Shown in pieces: positions 54,580 to 62,696 of a stretch of DNA of 64,000 nucleotides. The stretch's first letter is position 1. Every line of letters starts with the position of its first letter. The notes beneath the pieces were generated by a model, which was given only the letters and a program-made list of their open reading frames with translations, was not told the DNA's origin and ran no database searches. The position numbers were made by a program, and so were the translations under genes. Source of the DNA: Lachnospiraceae bacterium (GTDB taxonomy: Bacteria; Bacillota; Clostridia; Lachnospirales; Lachnospiraceae); contig CAJTIR010000022.1 of the NCBI GenBank assembly GCA_910576385.1, forward strand, positions 1 to 64,000, written 5' to 3'.

Positions 54580-56481
54580 CTACTGATTTCTTTTCTTAAA
54601 TGAGATAAATGGTTTTCCACTCCCTGAATAAAAACGGCTAAACATCTCGTAATATTCCAAACGAAGCACCTGGATTCCCACAACCAAGCCTTCCAACCCA
54701 GCAACCAGGGCATTGCCCAGTATAATTACAATCCAGTTTGGACTGCCTTTTTCCAAGCCGGCAAGAGTCATTACCACTCCCATCATTCCGGCATGGCTCA
54801 GTGCGAAAGCACCCACACGGACAAAAGAAATGGTATTCGTTGCATAGCTTAAAACCACATCAAAACCTTCCACCAAAGCCTCGACAAAGAACATTACCTT
54901 GCTTCCCTCTGGGAAGATCTTACTCTTGCGCTCCACCAAATGGGTCAATGGTTCCTTTAATAAGATAGCCACCAAGGGCACACCTACCACAATACCAATC
55001 AAAATGGTTGCTGGTATACCATGTCCGGTGATAAATAAAAGAACACAAAGTACTACGAAACCATAACAGATAAACCCTGCCAATCCACTTTGGCTAAATA
55101 ATAATCTGCCATACTCTTTGGCTTTCACTGCGTTAATGATATTTAATATCATAGCAATCAGTATCAGCACTGCGCCAAACCCAATAGCCAGCATCAAAGT
55201 CGGCATAATATTATCCATAGGTTTCATCCATAAAGCGGGCAAAAGCTCCTCAAAACCAAATACACTGCCGTAGAGGAAGCCAAACAACACAGACCAAATC
55301 CCAGCTACACCGACAATTCCGGCAATCCGTAAATGCTTAAATTTATATAACAGCAGTCCGCCGACCAAAAGGCACGCTCCTTGTCCCACATCCCCAAACA
55401 TAATGCCAAACATCAGCGTATAAGTCAGCGCTACAAATAATGTGGGATCCATCTCATTGTAAGCTGGCAGCCCATACATTTCTACAAACATCTCAAACGG
55501 CTTTAAAATAGCTGGATTTTTCAGTTTTGTTGGCGGTTTTACAGAGATGTCGTCATCCTCCTCCACCCATTGAATCTTGTCGTCCTTGGCAATCTCCTGT
55601 TCTAGCTTGTCCGCATCACGTCTGGACATCCAACCATACAAAATATAATATTCTCCGCCCTCATCCCTGGACTGGGTACATGCGGCATACTTGCGAATAT
55701 CAAAATTTCTGCAATAACTCTGCAAACTCTCACATGCCGACAAAATTTGATCTTCCCGGCTCTTTACCAGCTCCACAGCCTGCATTTGCAGGCGTTCCAG
55801 CTCTTGTTCACAATTTTCTAACCGTTCCTTCGCCTTGGTAAACACCTTCCTGGGCGTCTCCTCAAACGCCTCTGACACCTCCAGCGCCTCAAAGTGGAAC
55901 GATGCATATACTGCTTCCACCTCAACCTGATGGGTATGCGGAGCAAAATACACACCCCACACATATTCACTGTCATTGTTGCACTCATAAAACAAAGTAT
56001 AAGGATTCTTGAAAATATAGTGTTCCAGTCTATGATAATCCTCCACTCGGATCCGTCCAAACTGATATTCAATGAACTTAAAATCCTTCATCTTACTCAG
56101 TTCAAAGTCCAGTCCGATAAAAGGCCTTATCTGCTCCATCCACTGTTTAATCTCCAGCATTTCTTCCTGGAGTTCTGTTTTCCTACTGTGCACATCCTTA
56201 AGCTGTTCATGTACTTCATAGACAATTTCCTGCCCCTGCGCCGCCCGCATCACGATGGTTCCCTTTTTGGAAGTATTCAGATACTCTTTTAATTCTTCCC
56301 CTTTCTGGGCGGCATCCTTATACAGATTCGTCTCCACAAAAGGACGAATATTTTTTAAGTTGCCAAGGCTGGTCATTGCATTCTCAAAATGAATATCATA
56401 TTTATTCAGATAAACCTTCACAACCCGGTCGATATCTCCTTTCGGCCCGGCAATGTGCAACAGCTTCATTTTTTCAATCAA
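54580..56481 (-). CDS. ntpI: V-type ATP synthase subunit I
   Basis: 633 residues. A long cytoplasmic N-terminal half (stalk-like helices, MKLLHIAGPKGDIDRVVKVYLNKYDIHFENA) and a C-terminal half of seven or eight membrane helices (FEMFVEMYGLPAYNEMDPTLFVALTYTLMFGIMFGDVGQG; VLSYATNTISFVRVGAFALSHAGMMGV). The conserved Arg of FVRVGAFAL forms the ion half-channel. Confidence 0.95.
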   Translation of the reverse strand: MIEKMKLLHIAGPKGDIDRVVKVYLNKYDIHFENAMTSLGNLKNIRPFVETNLYKDAAQKGEELKEYLNTSKKGTIVMRAAQGQEIVYEVHEQLKDVHSRKTELQEEMLEIKQWMEQIRPFIGLDFELSKMKDFKFIEYQFGRIRVEDYHRLEHYIFKNPYTLFYECNNDSEYVWGVYFAPHTHQVEVEAVYASFHFEALEVSEAFEETPRKVFTKAKERLENCEQELERLQMQAVELVKSREDQILSACESLQSYCRNFDIRKYAACTQSRDEGGEYYILYGWMSRRDADKLEQEIAKDDKIQWVEEDDDISVKPPTKLKNPAILKPFEMFVEMYGLPAYNEMDPTLFVALTYTLMFGIMFGDVGQGACLLVGGLLLYKFKHLRIAGIVGVAGIWSVLFGFLYGSVFGFEELLPALWMKPMDNIMPTLMLAIGFGAVLILIAMILNIINAVKAKEYGRLLFSQSGLAGFICYGFVVLCVLLFITGHGIPATILIGIVVGVPLVAILLKEPLTHLVERKSKIFPEGSKVMFFVEALVEGFDVVLSYATNTISFVRVGAFALSHAGMMGVVMTLAGLEKGSPNWIVIILGNALVAGLEGLVVGIQVLRLEYYEMFSRFYSGSGKPFISFKKRNQ

Positions 56482-56524
56482 AGCGTCTCCTCCGTTCCTT
56501 TCCGTTTAGCTCCTTGCCTTAACC

Positions 56525-57355
56525 TCATGCATCCATTAAAATCAATTCCCGTATATCTTTTGCCGGAAGCTGATAACGTATGCCCTCCAAAGCCGCAGTC
56601 AAATGTTCAATTTCCTGCTCTTTCTGATAAAAATAATAAAATATAGGCGCCATAGAAGATGGATATTTTTGACAAAGCCGCTGATACATTTTCCCCATTA
56701 CATAATGATAAGAAATTTCATCTTGAATCTTAACCAGTGCTTCCCTGCCTTTAAAGTAGGATGTATTCCCCAAAATTCGCTGAAAGTCCTCTGCATGATC
56801 AGCCTCCAAAAGCTGCTGATACTCCTCTTTTTTTAGTTTGTAGTGCACCGGAATTAAAATTTTTTCAATCTCTTGGGGTTTTTCATGGAAAAATTGTTTG
56901 GCTCGGTAAATCCACATAATATTCAGCCAATCAATCTGTGTCCCAAACACTTCCATCAACACTTGTTGCATTTGTTTTTCAGAAAAGCTCTTGATTTCTT
57001 TCCAAACATGCACAAAATAAGAAGCATCTATCTTAGAAATACCTTCTTTAGACTGAATTTGTTCCTCATACAGCTTAAGCGCCTTACGCTGTTTCCCATT
57101 GCCAAATTGGTATAATTTCTGGTAATCTTCCTCGATGGAATGATGAATCAGCGCCTCTACCTGCCCTCTGTGTTGAATCTCTTCATGTCCGCCATAGATT
57201 CTGCCATAACTCTCCTGCTCCCGCAAAAAACCAATCGTCTCCTGTACGGTCTGAAATTCTGTAATCCGTTCAAAGTCTTCCCTTTTTAACAGCCTGCTTT
57301 TCATCGCTCTGGTCTTTGTCACCAGTCCGCTGTATTGAAGCAATCCGCCTGCCAT
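56525..57355 (-). CDS. ntpC: V-type ATP synthase subunit C
   Basis: 276 residues matching the archaeal-type C/d subunit that links shaft to rotor (GLVTKTRAMKSRLLKREDFERITEFQTVQETIGFLREQ; NTSYFKGREALVKIQDEISYH; IEHLTAALEGIRYQLPAKDIRELIL). It follows the coiled-coil subunit gene by 3 bases. Confidence 0.9.
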   Translation of the reverse strand: MAGGLLQYSGLVTKTRAMKSRLLKREDFERITEFQTVQETIGFLREQESYGRIYGGHEEIQHRGQVEALIHHSIEEDYQKLYQFGNGKQRKALKLYEEQIQSKEGISKIDASYFVHVWKEIKSFSEKQMQQVLMEVFGTQIDWLNIMWIYRAKQFFHEKPQEIEKILIPVHYKLKKEEYQQLLEADHAEDFQRILGNTSYFKGREALVKIQDEISYHYVMGKMYQRLCQKYPSSMAPIFYYFYQKEQEIEHLTAALEGIRYQLPAKDIRELILMDA

Positions 57356-57358
57356 AAA

Positions 57359-57670
57359 TTACACCTCTGTTATTTTTTCCACAATCTCCCGCGCATAGCG
57401 GGAGAGATTCTTTTGATATGTCTCATTCAACTGCTCGATCTGCTCTTGGTTTTTTTCCACAAGCTGCTGAATCTGCTCTTGTGCTTGTTCCTCCAGACGA
57501 GTCTTTAAAATTGTCAGCCTGCCTTCCATCTCTGCTTCCAACTGCAGACTGATTTCTTCCATCTGTTTTTTCTTATCGTCCTGCATGGCCTGTCTGGAAA
57601 CATTGACCCCCTCCATCAATTTTCCGGCCTCCGCCTCTATCTCATGTAATTCCTTGATGACTTCATTCAC
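57359..57670 (-). CDS. ntpG: V-type ATP synthase subunit G/H (coiled-coil peripheral stalk)
   Basis: 103 residues, predicted to be almost one continuous coiled coil (VIKELHEIEAEAGKLMEGV...LEAEMEGRLTILKTRLEEQAQEQIQQLVEKNQEQIEQLNETYQ). Size, position and composition match the AhaH/G stalk subunit that pairs with E. Identification rests mainly on context. Confidence 0.8.
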   Translation of the reverse strand: MNEVIKELHEIEAEAGKLMEGVNVSRQAMQDDKKKQMEEISLQLEAEMEGRLTILKTRLEEQAQEQIQQLVEKNQEQIEQLNETYQKNLSRYAREIVEKITEV

Positions 57671-57713
57671 AGTTCTCCCTCCTCTCTCATTGATATTTCA
57701 CTCCCAAAAACTC

Positions 57714-58739
57714 TTATGAGCGAAAATATAGCTTTACAGCTGCCCGCTGGTCTTTGATATCGCTAACCATATGATCTGATATAACGCCTCCCAATTCTCT
57801 TACCGTACGCACAAACAACGTCATAATTCTGGGATAAGGAATTTTACTGGCATTTTGGTATTCTGGATATTGACACAAGATCTTCAATACATAATGATCT
57901 CCTTCCACCTCCACTGCCGCTTCTACATAATAACATTTCAGACACTGCCAGCATAAAAAACCTACCAAAAAAATTCCATAAGCAATGCGATCCATGATCA
58001 CTGCCGGAATCTCTGTTCCAGACTTATCATATATTTGCAGGCTGCAGGCTTGTTTCGGATCATGGAACTGAGTTTTTAAATCATCCATATACATATTAAA
58101 TTTTTGTCTGCCATACATGTGATATTGTATAAACTCTTTCAGCAGTTTCTCACAAAAATCTCCTACAAAATTCTCTTCTTCTGGGGTAAAGTCGGACACT
58201 GGGGCACTCATATTTCCTTTTATAACGGCTGTTGCAGCACGACAGATTCTATCATAACCTTGTTTTTTCATTTCTATTTTCTTCTGTAGTAGCTGCGTCT
58301 CCTGATTCAGCTTCTCAATCTCCTGTCTTCTCCTCAACAAAAATTCCTTCTCTAGATTCTGAGTTTTATACTGCCTTAACCCTTCTTTAATCGGTGTTGC
58401 AAGGTCTTCAACCAGAAAAAAAGGCTTTAAAATTAATTTGAACACCCGGCCGTGGTTGAGTACATCCAAAACCTTGGTCATATCTTGTACCTGTGTCACA
58501 ACAATTCTCACGGTGTCAGGTGACAGCATATCCATCATCTCAAATAATTCTCCGCCTGACATAACTGGCATATCCACCTCACTTACTAAAACCGCAGTGG
58601 AATGTGCTGCTATATATTCCATAGCCTCCTCTGGATATCGAAAATACTCACACACAAACTCATTCTCAAAAGATGCCAGCATCCGCTTATAATTTGCGAT
58701 CCACTTACTATCATTGTCCACCATTACCACCGTATCCAT
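57714..58739 (-). CDS. response-regulator-like protein heading the V-ATPase operon (Glu at phosphoacceptor site)
   Basis: 341 residues. An N-terminal receiver domain (about 1-120) has the acidic pocket VDND (Asp8, Asp10), Thr82 and Lys105. The phosphoacceptor position in the SEVDMPVMSG motif is Glu54 rather than Asp. A coiled coil follows (about 125-165) and then an unassigned C-terminal domain with several aromatic/Cys patches (FLCWQCLKCYYVEAAVEVEGDHYVLKILC). There is no HD-GYP, GGDEF or DNA-binding motif that I recognise. It is 43 bases upstream of the first V-ATPase gene and has a strong promoter. Confidence 0.85.
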   Translation of the reverse strand: MDTVVMVDNDSKWIANYKRMLASFENEFVCEYFRYPEEAMEYIAAHSTAVLVSEVDMPVMSGGELFEMMDMLSPDTVRIVVTQVQDMTKVLDVLNHGRVFKLILKPFFLVEDLATPIKEGLRQYKTQNLEKEFLLRRRQEIEKLNQETQLLQKKIEMKKQGYDRICRAATAVIKGNMSAPVSDFTPEEENFVGDFCEKLLKEFIQYHMYGRQKFNMYMDDLKTQFHDPKQACSLQIYDKSGTEIPAVIMDRIAYGIFLVGFLCWQCLKCYYVEAAVEVEGDHYVLKILCQYPEYQNASKIPYPRIMTLFVRTVRELGGVISDHMVSDIKDQRAAVKLYFRS

Positions 58740-58791
58740 AACATGCCCCCTTCCAGAAAATTCATTTTCTTTCTATTATCATACGATTTCT

Positions 58792-58820
58792 ATTATAACA
58801 GACTATCACAAATTTTACAA
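58792..58820 (-). promoter_or_regulatory. sigma-A promoter of the V-ATPase operon
   Basis: TTGTAA (58820-58815), 17-base spacer, TATAAT (58797-58792) with an upstream TG (extended -10, TGTTATAAT) on the minus strand. It lies about 50 bases before the response-regulator-like gene; no second promoter was seen before moxR. Confidence 0.85.
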
Positions 58821-58843
58821 AAATTTTTTTCAAAACTATATGA

Positions 58844-58871
58844 AACACATACAAGCTGACTACATATGATA
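58844..58871 (+). promoter_or_regulatory. candidate sigma-K promoter of the Cys/Gly-rich miniprotein
   Basis: CATATGATA (58863-58871) fits the sigma-K -10 consensus CATANNNTA exactly. AACA (58844-58847) fits the -35 (mACm) with 15 bases between. No sigma-A promoter was evident before this gene. The consensus is short, so chance matches are possible. Confidence 0.45.
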
Positions 58872-58903
58872 CAGTGTAATCAAAATATTGGAGGATTTAA
58901 TTT

Positions 58904-59137
58904 ATGAGTGATTTAGCTGCTACAAACTGTGGATGTGGATGTGAAAGCAATAACAATGGAGGATGCGGTTCTATTATCTGGATTATTATCCTGCTTTGCT
59001 GCTGCGGCGGTAGCTGTGGTGGCGGCGGATGCTTCGGCGGTGGAGACGGCTGCGGCAACAATAGCTGCCTGTGGATTATCTTGTTGCTCTTCTGCTGCGG
59101 CGGATTCGGCGGTGGATGTGGCAATTCCTTCTGCTAA
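58904..59137 (+). CDS. Cys/Gly-rich amphiphilic miniprotein, probably a spore or envelope structural protein
   Basis: 77 residues with an extreme composition: 17 Cys and about 25 Gly. Two hydrophobic segments (GSIIWIIILLCCCGG and SCLWIILLLFCCGGFGGGC) alternate with Gly/Cys runs in an approximate internal repeat. Similar entries in Lachnospiraceae are annotated as chorion-class high-cysteine proteins; the function is unknown. A strong GGAGG precedes the ATG by 9 bases. It is on the strand opposite to its neighbours, beside spoIIIAE, with a candidate sigma-K promoter, suggesting disulfide-linked assembly in the spore coat (inference). The other frames here are shadows. Confidence 0.75.
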   Translation: MSDLAATNCGCGCESNNNGGCGSIIWIIILLCCCGGSCGGGGCFGGGDGCGNNSCLWIILLLFCCGGFGGGCGNSFC

Positions 59138-59201
59138 TTTCCTTGCTGCCTGCCCGAAAGGGCAGGCGCCATCCAAATATTGCCGATAGGCAATGCACAA
59201 A

Positions 59202-59230
59202 ACAAGGGCTGGTTTTTCCAGCCCCTGTTT
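59202..59230. terminator. bidirectional terminator between the miniprotein and spoIIIAE
   Basis: ACAAGGGCTGG-TTTTT-CCAGCCCCTGTTT folds into a strong hairpin with T-rich sequence on the plus side and CCTTGTTTTG on the minus side. It serves both converging transcripts. A further GC stem, CCTGCCC/GGGCAGG, lies at about 59149-59167. Confidence 0.8.
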
Positions 59231-59253
59231 ATTGTTGCAATTTTATTCCTTTT

Positions 59254-60453
59254 TTATCGGTGAAAAGTCGTTGCCGCCGTAATCATTGCGATTGTCACCA
59301 AAAACATTACCGTTGTTGTCACCACTACCTTTCCTAGCAGCCTGCCCCCTTCCCCTGCGCTGCCAATACAGCCAATCATCCGCTTATCTGCCACTGGCTG
59401 TATCATTGCCTCCAACAGCTTATACAAAAAAGTCATCACCCATACTTTAATCAAAGGACCAGAACACAATACCAGTAAGATCAAAATTGCCGCTACACCG
59501 ATTCCGTTCTTTATAATAATCCCAGAACCAACCATAATTTCGGTCACAGCATTGATGGATGTGCCAAGCCCTGGCACCAGCCCAGCCGTCTTGGCAATGA
59601 TACCAGATTTAAATGTATCAATCACAGGTGTCAAGAGATTTTGCACAACATTGATTCCCACAACAATGGTAAAAAGGCATTTCATACACCACAAAATTCC
59701 TGATTTCACCAATGCAGTCATCCGAGATATCATATCTTCCTCAGTTAAATGATTGATCAGCTCCAGCGCCACATAAATCTGAACTGCAGGTATGATTAGA
59801 TACTTCATCAGCCATTCCAGGGCATAAATCAGAATAAATGTCAGATCATAAAACCCTGCTGCCGTTGTGATTTGGCCGGAAAACGCCATGCTAGCTGTAA
59901 AAGTTGGAATCATCACTTTTAAAAAATCCATCATATGGGAGATTACCGTAATTGATATATCCCGCAGAATAAAAAAAGATCTCATCAAAAGCACTAACAA
60001 AAGCATATATACCATATAAAAACTGATTTCTGTGACAGAAGGGTTTTCAAACACATTGGCAAAATTATAGAGGATTGCAAATACAATACATAATAACACC
60101 ATCTGTACCAATGTCTCCCGAAATTCTGCAACTTCTGAAAATACTGCTGAGAGTAATTCATCCAACAACCAGCCCTTGTCAATTTCCTCACCATTTACCA
60201 GTTTTTCTACTAATCCTTTGAAATTCAGTCCTTCTGTACCATCCTGCTGCTCTAACATTGTGTCGATATCAGAAAAATCCAGTTCCTCCAAGTAACCATC
60301 CATCGTCTCCTGAAGCTGCTGATCAACGTCTTTCTCTTGCTCTGAATGTGTCGCTGCCTGGACATTGCCTGTAAAACTGAAAAAACAATACAGGATTGTA
60401 ATATCCAAAAGTAAAATTTTTAATATTCTAAAGCATTTTTCTTTCCATTCCAT
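59254..60453 (-). CDS. spoIIIAE: stage III sporulation protein AE
   Basis: 399 residues from the ATG at 60453 (an in-frame TTG at 60468 is possible). A signal-like N-terminal helix (ILKILLLDITILYCFFSFTG...QAATH) is followed by a domain and about seven membrane helices, e.g. MIPTFTASMAFSGQITTAAGFYD and the LVPGLGTSINAVTEIMVGSG segment typical of AE. Multi-span core of the mother-cell channel. It is 20 bases after spoIIIAD and here is the last gene: AF, which normally comes next, is 42 kb away. Confidence 0.95.
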   Translation of the reverse strand: MEWKEKCFRILKILLLDITILYCFFSFTGNVQAATHSEQEKDVDQQLQETMDGYLEELDFSDIDTMLEQQDGTEGLNFKGLVEKLVNGEEIDKGWLLDELLSAVFSEVAEFRETLVQMVLLCIVFAILYNFANVFENPSVTEISFYMVYMLLLVLLMRSFFILRDISITVISHMMDFLKVMIPTFTASMAFSGQITTAAGFYDLTFILIYALEWLMKYLIIPAVQIYVALELINHLTEEDMISRMTALVKSGILWCMKCLFTIVVGINVVQNLLTPVIDTFKSGIIAKTAGLVPGLGTSINAVTEIMVGSGIIIKNGIGVAAILILLVLCSGPLIKVWVMTFLYKLLEAMIQPVADKRMIGCIGSAGEGGRLLGKVVVTTTVMFLVTIAMITAATTFHR

Positions 60454-60472
60454 ACTCTGCCACTTCAAATAC

Positions 60473-60859
60473 TCAACTCAAAAATTCTTCCATTGTCTCC
60501 AACAACACTGTGATCACTGGCATACTAATTACTAATATGGCAAGTTTTCCAAACATTTCAATCTGTCCTGCTACCGCTTGATAACCAGCGTCTTTACAGA
60601 GATTTGCAGAAAATTCTGATACATAAGTAATCCCAATCATTTTAATCAGAATTGCGATATATCCTGTGTCCAGTGTCACATAATCCTGCATCTGGTTAAT
60701 CACGGAGATCACAAGCTGAAGCTTAGACAAAATAAAATAAAAAATACACAGCGATACTCCCAGCGTCACAAACAGCTCGTACTCTTTTTTCTGGCCCTTA
60801 AGCATCATGGCCAATAACGCCCCCACAATCCCAAGGACTGCAATTTTTACAATGTCCAT
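60473..60859 (-). CDS. spoIIIAD: stage III sporulation protein AD
   Basis: 128 residues, four membrane helices (KIAVLGIVGALLAMML; LFVTLGVSLCIFYFIL; IAILIKMIGITYVSEFSANLCKDAGYQAVA; MFGKLAILVISMPVITVLLE). Matches SpoIIIAD throughout. Thirteen-base spacing from spoIIIAC upstream. Confidence 0.95.
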   Translation of the reverse strand: MDIVKIAVLGIVGALLAMMLKGQKKEYELFVTLGVSLCIFYFILSKLQLVISVINQMQDYVTLDTGYIAILIKMIGITYVSEFSANLCKDAGYQAVAGQIEMFGKLAILVISMPVITVLLETMEEFLS

Positions 60860-60871
60860 ATTTTTTCTCCG

Positions 60872-61066
60872 TTACAGCGCAAACAGATTTTTCATCGTTT
60901 CAAACAACTCATATATGTATGGGACAATCCAAAACAGTACAATCAAAAGCCCTGCCAGGCTGGTAAGAAAAGCGTGTTCTTCCCTTCCACTGTGTTTCAG
61001 CACCTGACTTAATACTGTCACCAGAATCCCCACTGCCGCAATCTTAAATATTAAACTTATACTCAT
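60872..61066 (-). CDS. spoIIIAC: stage III sporulation protein AC
   Basis: 64 residues with two membrane helices (SLIFKIAAVGILVTVLSQVL; AFLTSLAGLLIVLFWIVPYI), joined by the conserved KHSGREEHA loop. Size and sequence match SpoIIIAC. Lies between AB and AD as usual. Confidence 0.95.
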   Translation of the reverse strand: MSISLIFKIAAVGILVTVLSQVLKHSGREEHAFLTSLAGLLIVLFWIVPYIYELFETMKNLFAL

Positions 61067-61082
61067 AGCATCCTCCGCCTCC

Positions 61083-61598
61083 TTATAACAGGAGAATTAC
61101 CAGAAACAGGCCGCACATTAAGCTCAAAACACTTGACACTTTCTGCTTATCTTTCAATTCTTTCTGAGCTTTTCGAATCAATACCTCTGCCTGCTCCATA
61201 TACAGCTCCAGATTTTTAAGCTGCATCTGTCCGTCCAGATAACCGAAATTTTCCCCAGCTCTCTGCAAAAGCCCGCGTTCTTCCTCATTAAACAGAAATT
61301 TATTGGACTCTTGCTCGACCAGTCGATTCCAGAAACACCCCATACTGCTTTCATTTTCTTCCAACTCCTCTGCCGCTTTTAGCAAAAAGGAAGAAAATGG
61401 TTCTTTTCCCTGCGAGGCAATCTGCAAAAAAGCTTCTTTTAACGGCGTCCTAGTATAAGAAATCTCCCCCCACAACATTAAAAACATTTCCTTCATCGCC
61501 ACAAGCTGTTCTACATGTTCTTGAAGCTCCCTCCTTACCTGCCAGCCATATAAAACAGAAACAGTGATCACCAGAATACTTCCTGCTAATTTCAACAT
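61083..61598 (-). CDS. spoIIIAB: stage III sporulation protein AB
   Basis: 171 residues, membrane helix at each end (LAGSILVITVSVLYGWQV and LSLMCGLFLVILLL) around a helical domain related to type II secretion GspF (QLVAMKEMFLMLWGEISYTRTPLKEAF). Overlaps the end of spoIIIAA by 7 bases. Confidence 0.95.
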   Translation of the reverse strand: MLKLAGSILVITVSVLYGWQVRRELQEHVEQLVAMKEMFLMLWGEISYTRTPLKEAFLQIASQGKEPFSSFLLKAAEELEENESSMGCFWNRLVEQESNKFLFNEEERGLLQRAGENFGYLDGQMQLKNLELYMEQAEVLIRKAQKELKDKQKVSSVLSLMCGLFLVILLL

Positions 61599-62530
61599 AG
61601 TCTCTGCATCCTCCCATCATACACAAAAAACGTCCGTTCCCCATTCTGATCTAAATCGAGAAACACAAAACGCCCAAAATACCCCTTGTCCAGCCAATTG
61701 GACAAATACATTTTTTCTTGTAACTCCCCAATCTCTTGTGCATGCATAGTGCCCAAAATCCGACATCCACAGTGAAGCGCTTCCTCCACCGCCTGATAAT
61801 CTTCTTTGCTTCCAAGCTCATCTACTGCAATAATTTGCGGAGACATACTGCGCAAAAGGATCCGCATGCCCTCCGCTTTTGGGCAGGCATCCAGCACATC
61901 TGTACGATCTCCAAGGTCATTTTGTGGTACCCCAAAAAAACTGGCTGCAATCTCGCTGCGCTCGTCCACCACCCCGACCTTTTTTCCTGCCATTCCCTTT
62001 CCCCCTTCTGATAACAGGCGAATACAGTCCCGAAGCATCGTCGTTTTTCCAATCCCTGGCGGCGATAATAACAGCGTATTATAAATACTATCCTTTTGAA
62101 TCAACCAAGGGAGTAATTTATCTGCACAGCCCTTTTTTTGCCTTGCTATGCGAATATTGAGGCTGCAAATATTGCGAAAAGAGAGCACTTTTCCATGCTC
62201 GCAGACCGTCCTCCCTGCCACACCAACTCTGTGGCCGCCCTGGATGGTAAAAAATCCATTGCGCAGTTCCTCCTCCAGTGCATACATAGAATACTGGCTC
62301 ATTCTAGACAGAGTTTCCTTCATATCTGTTTCTTTCCAGATATATCCTTGCTCTCGATTTTTTTGCAGAATATTATTCTTTTGATTCCAGAAATACTCCC
62401 CACCACTGGCTAACAGCATAACTGGACGCCCAATCCGCAGACGAATTTCTTCTGCCTCTATCCCATTTTGAAATCCAGCGCGGCAGAGCGGCCGCAGCAA
62501 ACTGGGAAATACATTGATAATCTCTTCCAT
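61592..62530 (-). CDS. spoIIIAA: stage III sporulation protein AA (ATPase)
   Basis: 312 residues from the ATG at 62530, which has GGAGG 8 bases upstream; an ATG 5 codons earlier lacks one. Secretion-type ATPase: Walker A SPPGIGKTTMLRDC, Walker B region MSPQIIAVDELGSKEDYQA, and GVVDERSEIAASFFG. Thought to power the mother-cell-to-forespore channel. First gene of the AA-AE half-operon behind the sigma-E-type promoter. Confidence 0.95.
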   Translation of the reverse strand: MEEIINVFPSLLRPLCRAGFQNGIEAEEIRLRIGRPVMLLASGGEYFWNQKNNILQKNREQGYIWKETDMKETLSRMSQYSMYALEEELRNGFFTIQGGHRVGVAGRTVCEHGKVLSFRNICSLNIRIARQKKGCADKLLPWLIQKDSIYNTLLLSPPGIGKTTMLRDCIRLLSEGGKGMAGKKVGVVDERSEIAASFFGVPQNDLGDRTDVLDACPKAEGMRILLRSMSPQIIAVDELGSKEDYQAVEEALHCGCRILGTMHAQEIGELQEKMYLSNWLDKGYFGRFVFLDLDQNGERTFFVYDGRMQRLC

Positions 62531-62555
62531 TACACCTGCCTCCATGATCTGCGTG

Positions 62556-62611
62556 ATTGCCTGTACCTGATTTCAAATATATGAGGACAAGAGCTAAAAT
62601 ATTCCAAAAAA
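62556..62611 (-). promoter_or_regulatory. sigma-E-type promoter of spoIIIAA-AE, duplicated sequence copy B
   Basis: Minus strand GAATATT (62604-62598), 14-base spacer, CATATATT (62583-62576), the same layout as copy A at 16921-16976. The first 32 plus-strand bases of the two copies are identical and only 4 of 56 differ overall, all in the spacer. The spoIIIA operon of B. subtilis is sigma-E-dependent, which supports the assignment. Confidence 0.85.
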
Positions 62612-62696
62612 GAAAAATTTGCATCCTCTCAGTGTTACAAAAGATTTCATGTACATGATCACTTATATTATTTTGAACTTTTCTAATAGATAAAAA

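Noticed and set aside
58929-59200. Alternative Ala/Val-rich and Pro-rich reading frames over the Cys/Gly miniprotein on both strands
   Set aside because: They are frame shadows of GGC/TGC-rich codons. Only the frame at 58904 has a ribosome binding site and a distinctive, repeat-organised protein.
62531-62624. Short reading frame upstream of spoIIIAA that shares residues with the one before spoIIIAF
   Set aside because: The similarity (LIYLKSGTGN) is only the translation of the duplicated 56-base promoter block, not a conserved peptide.
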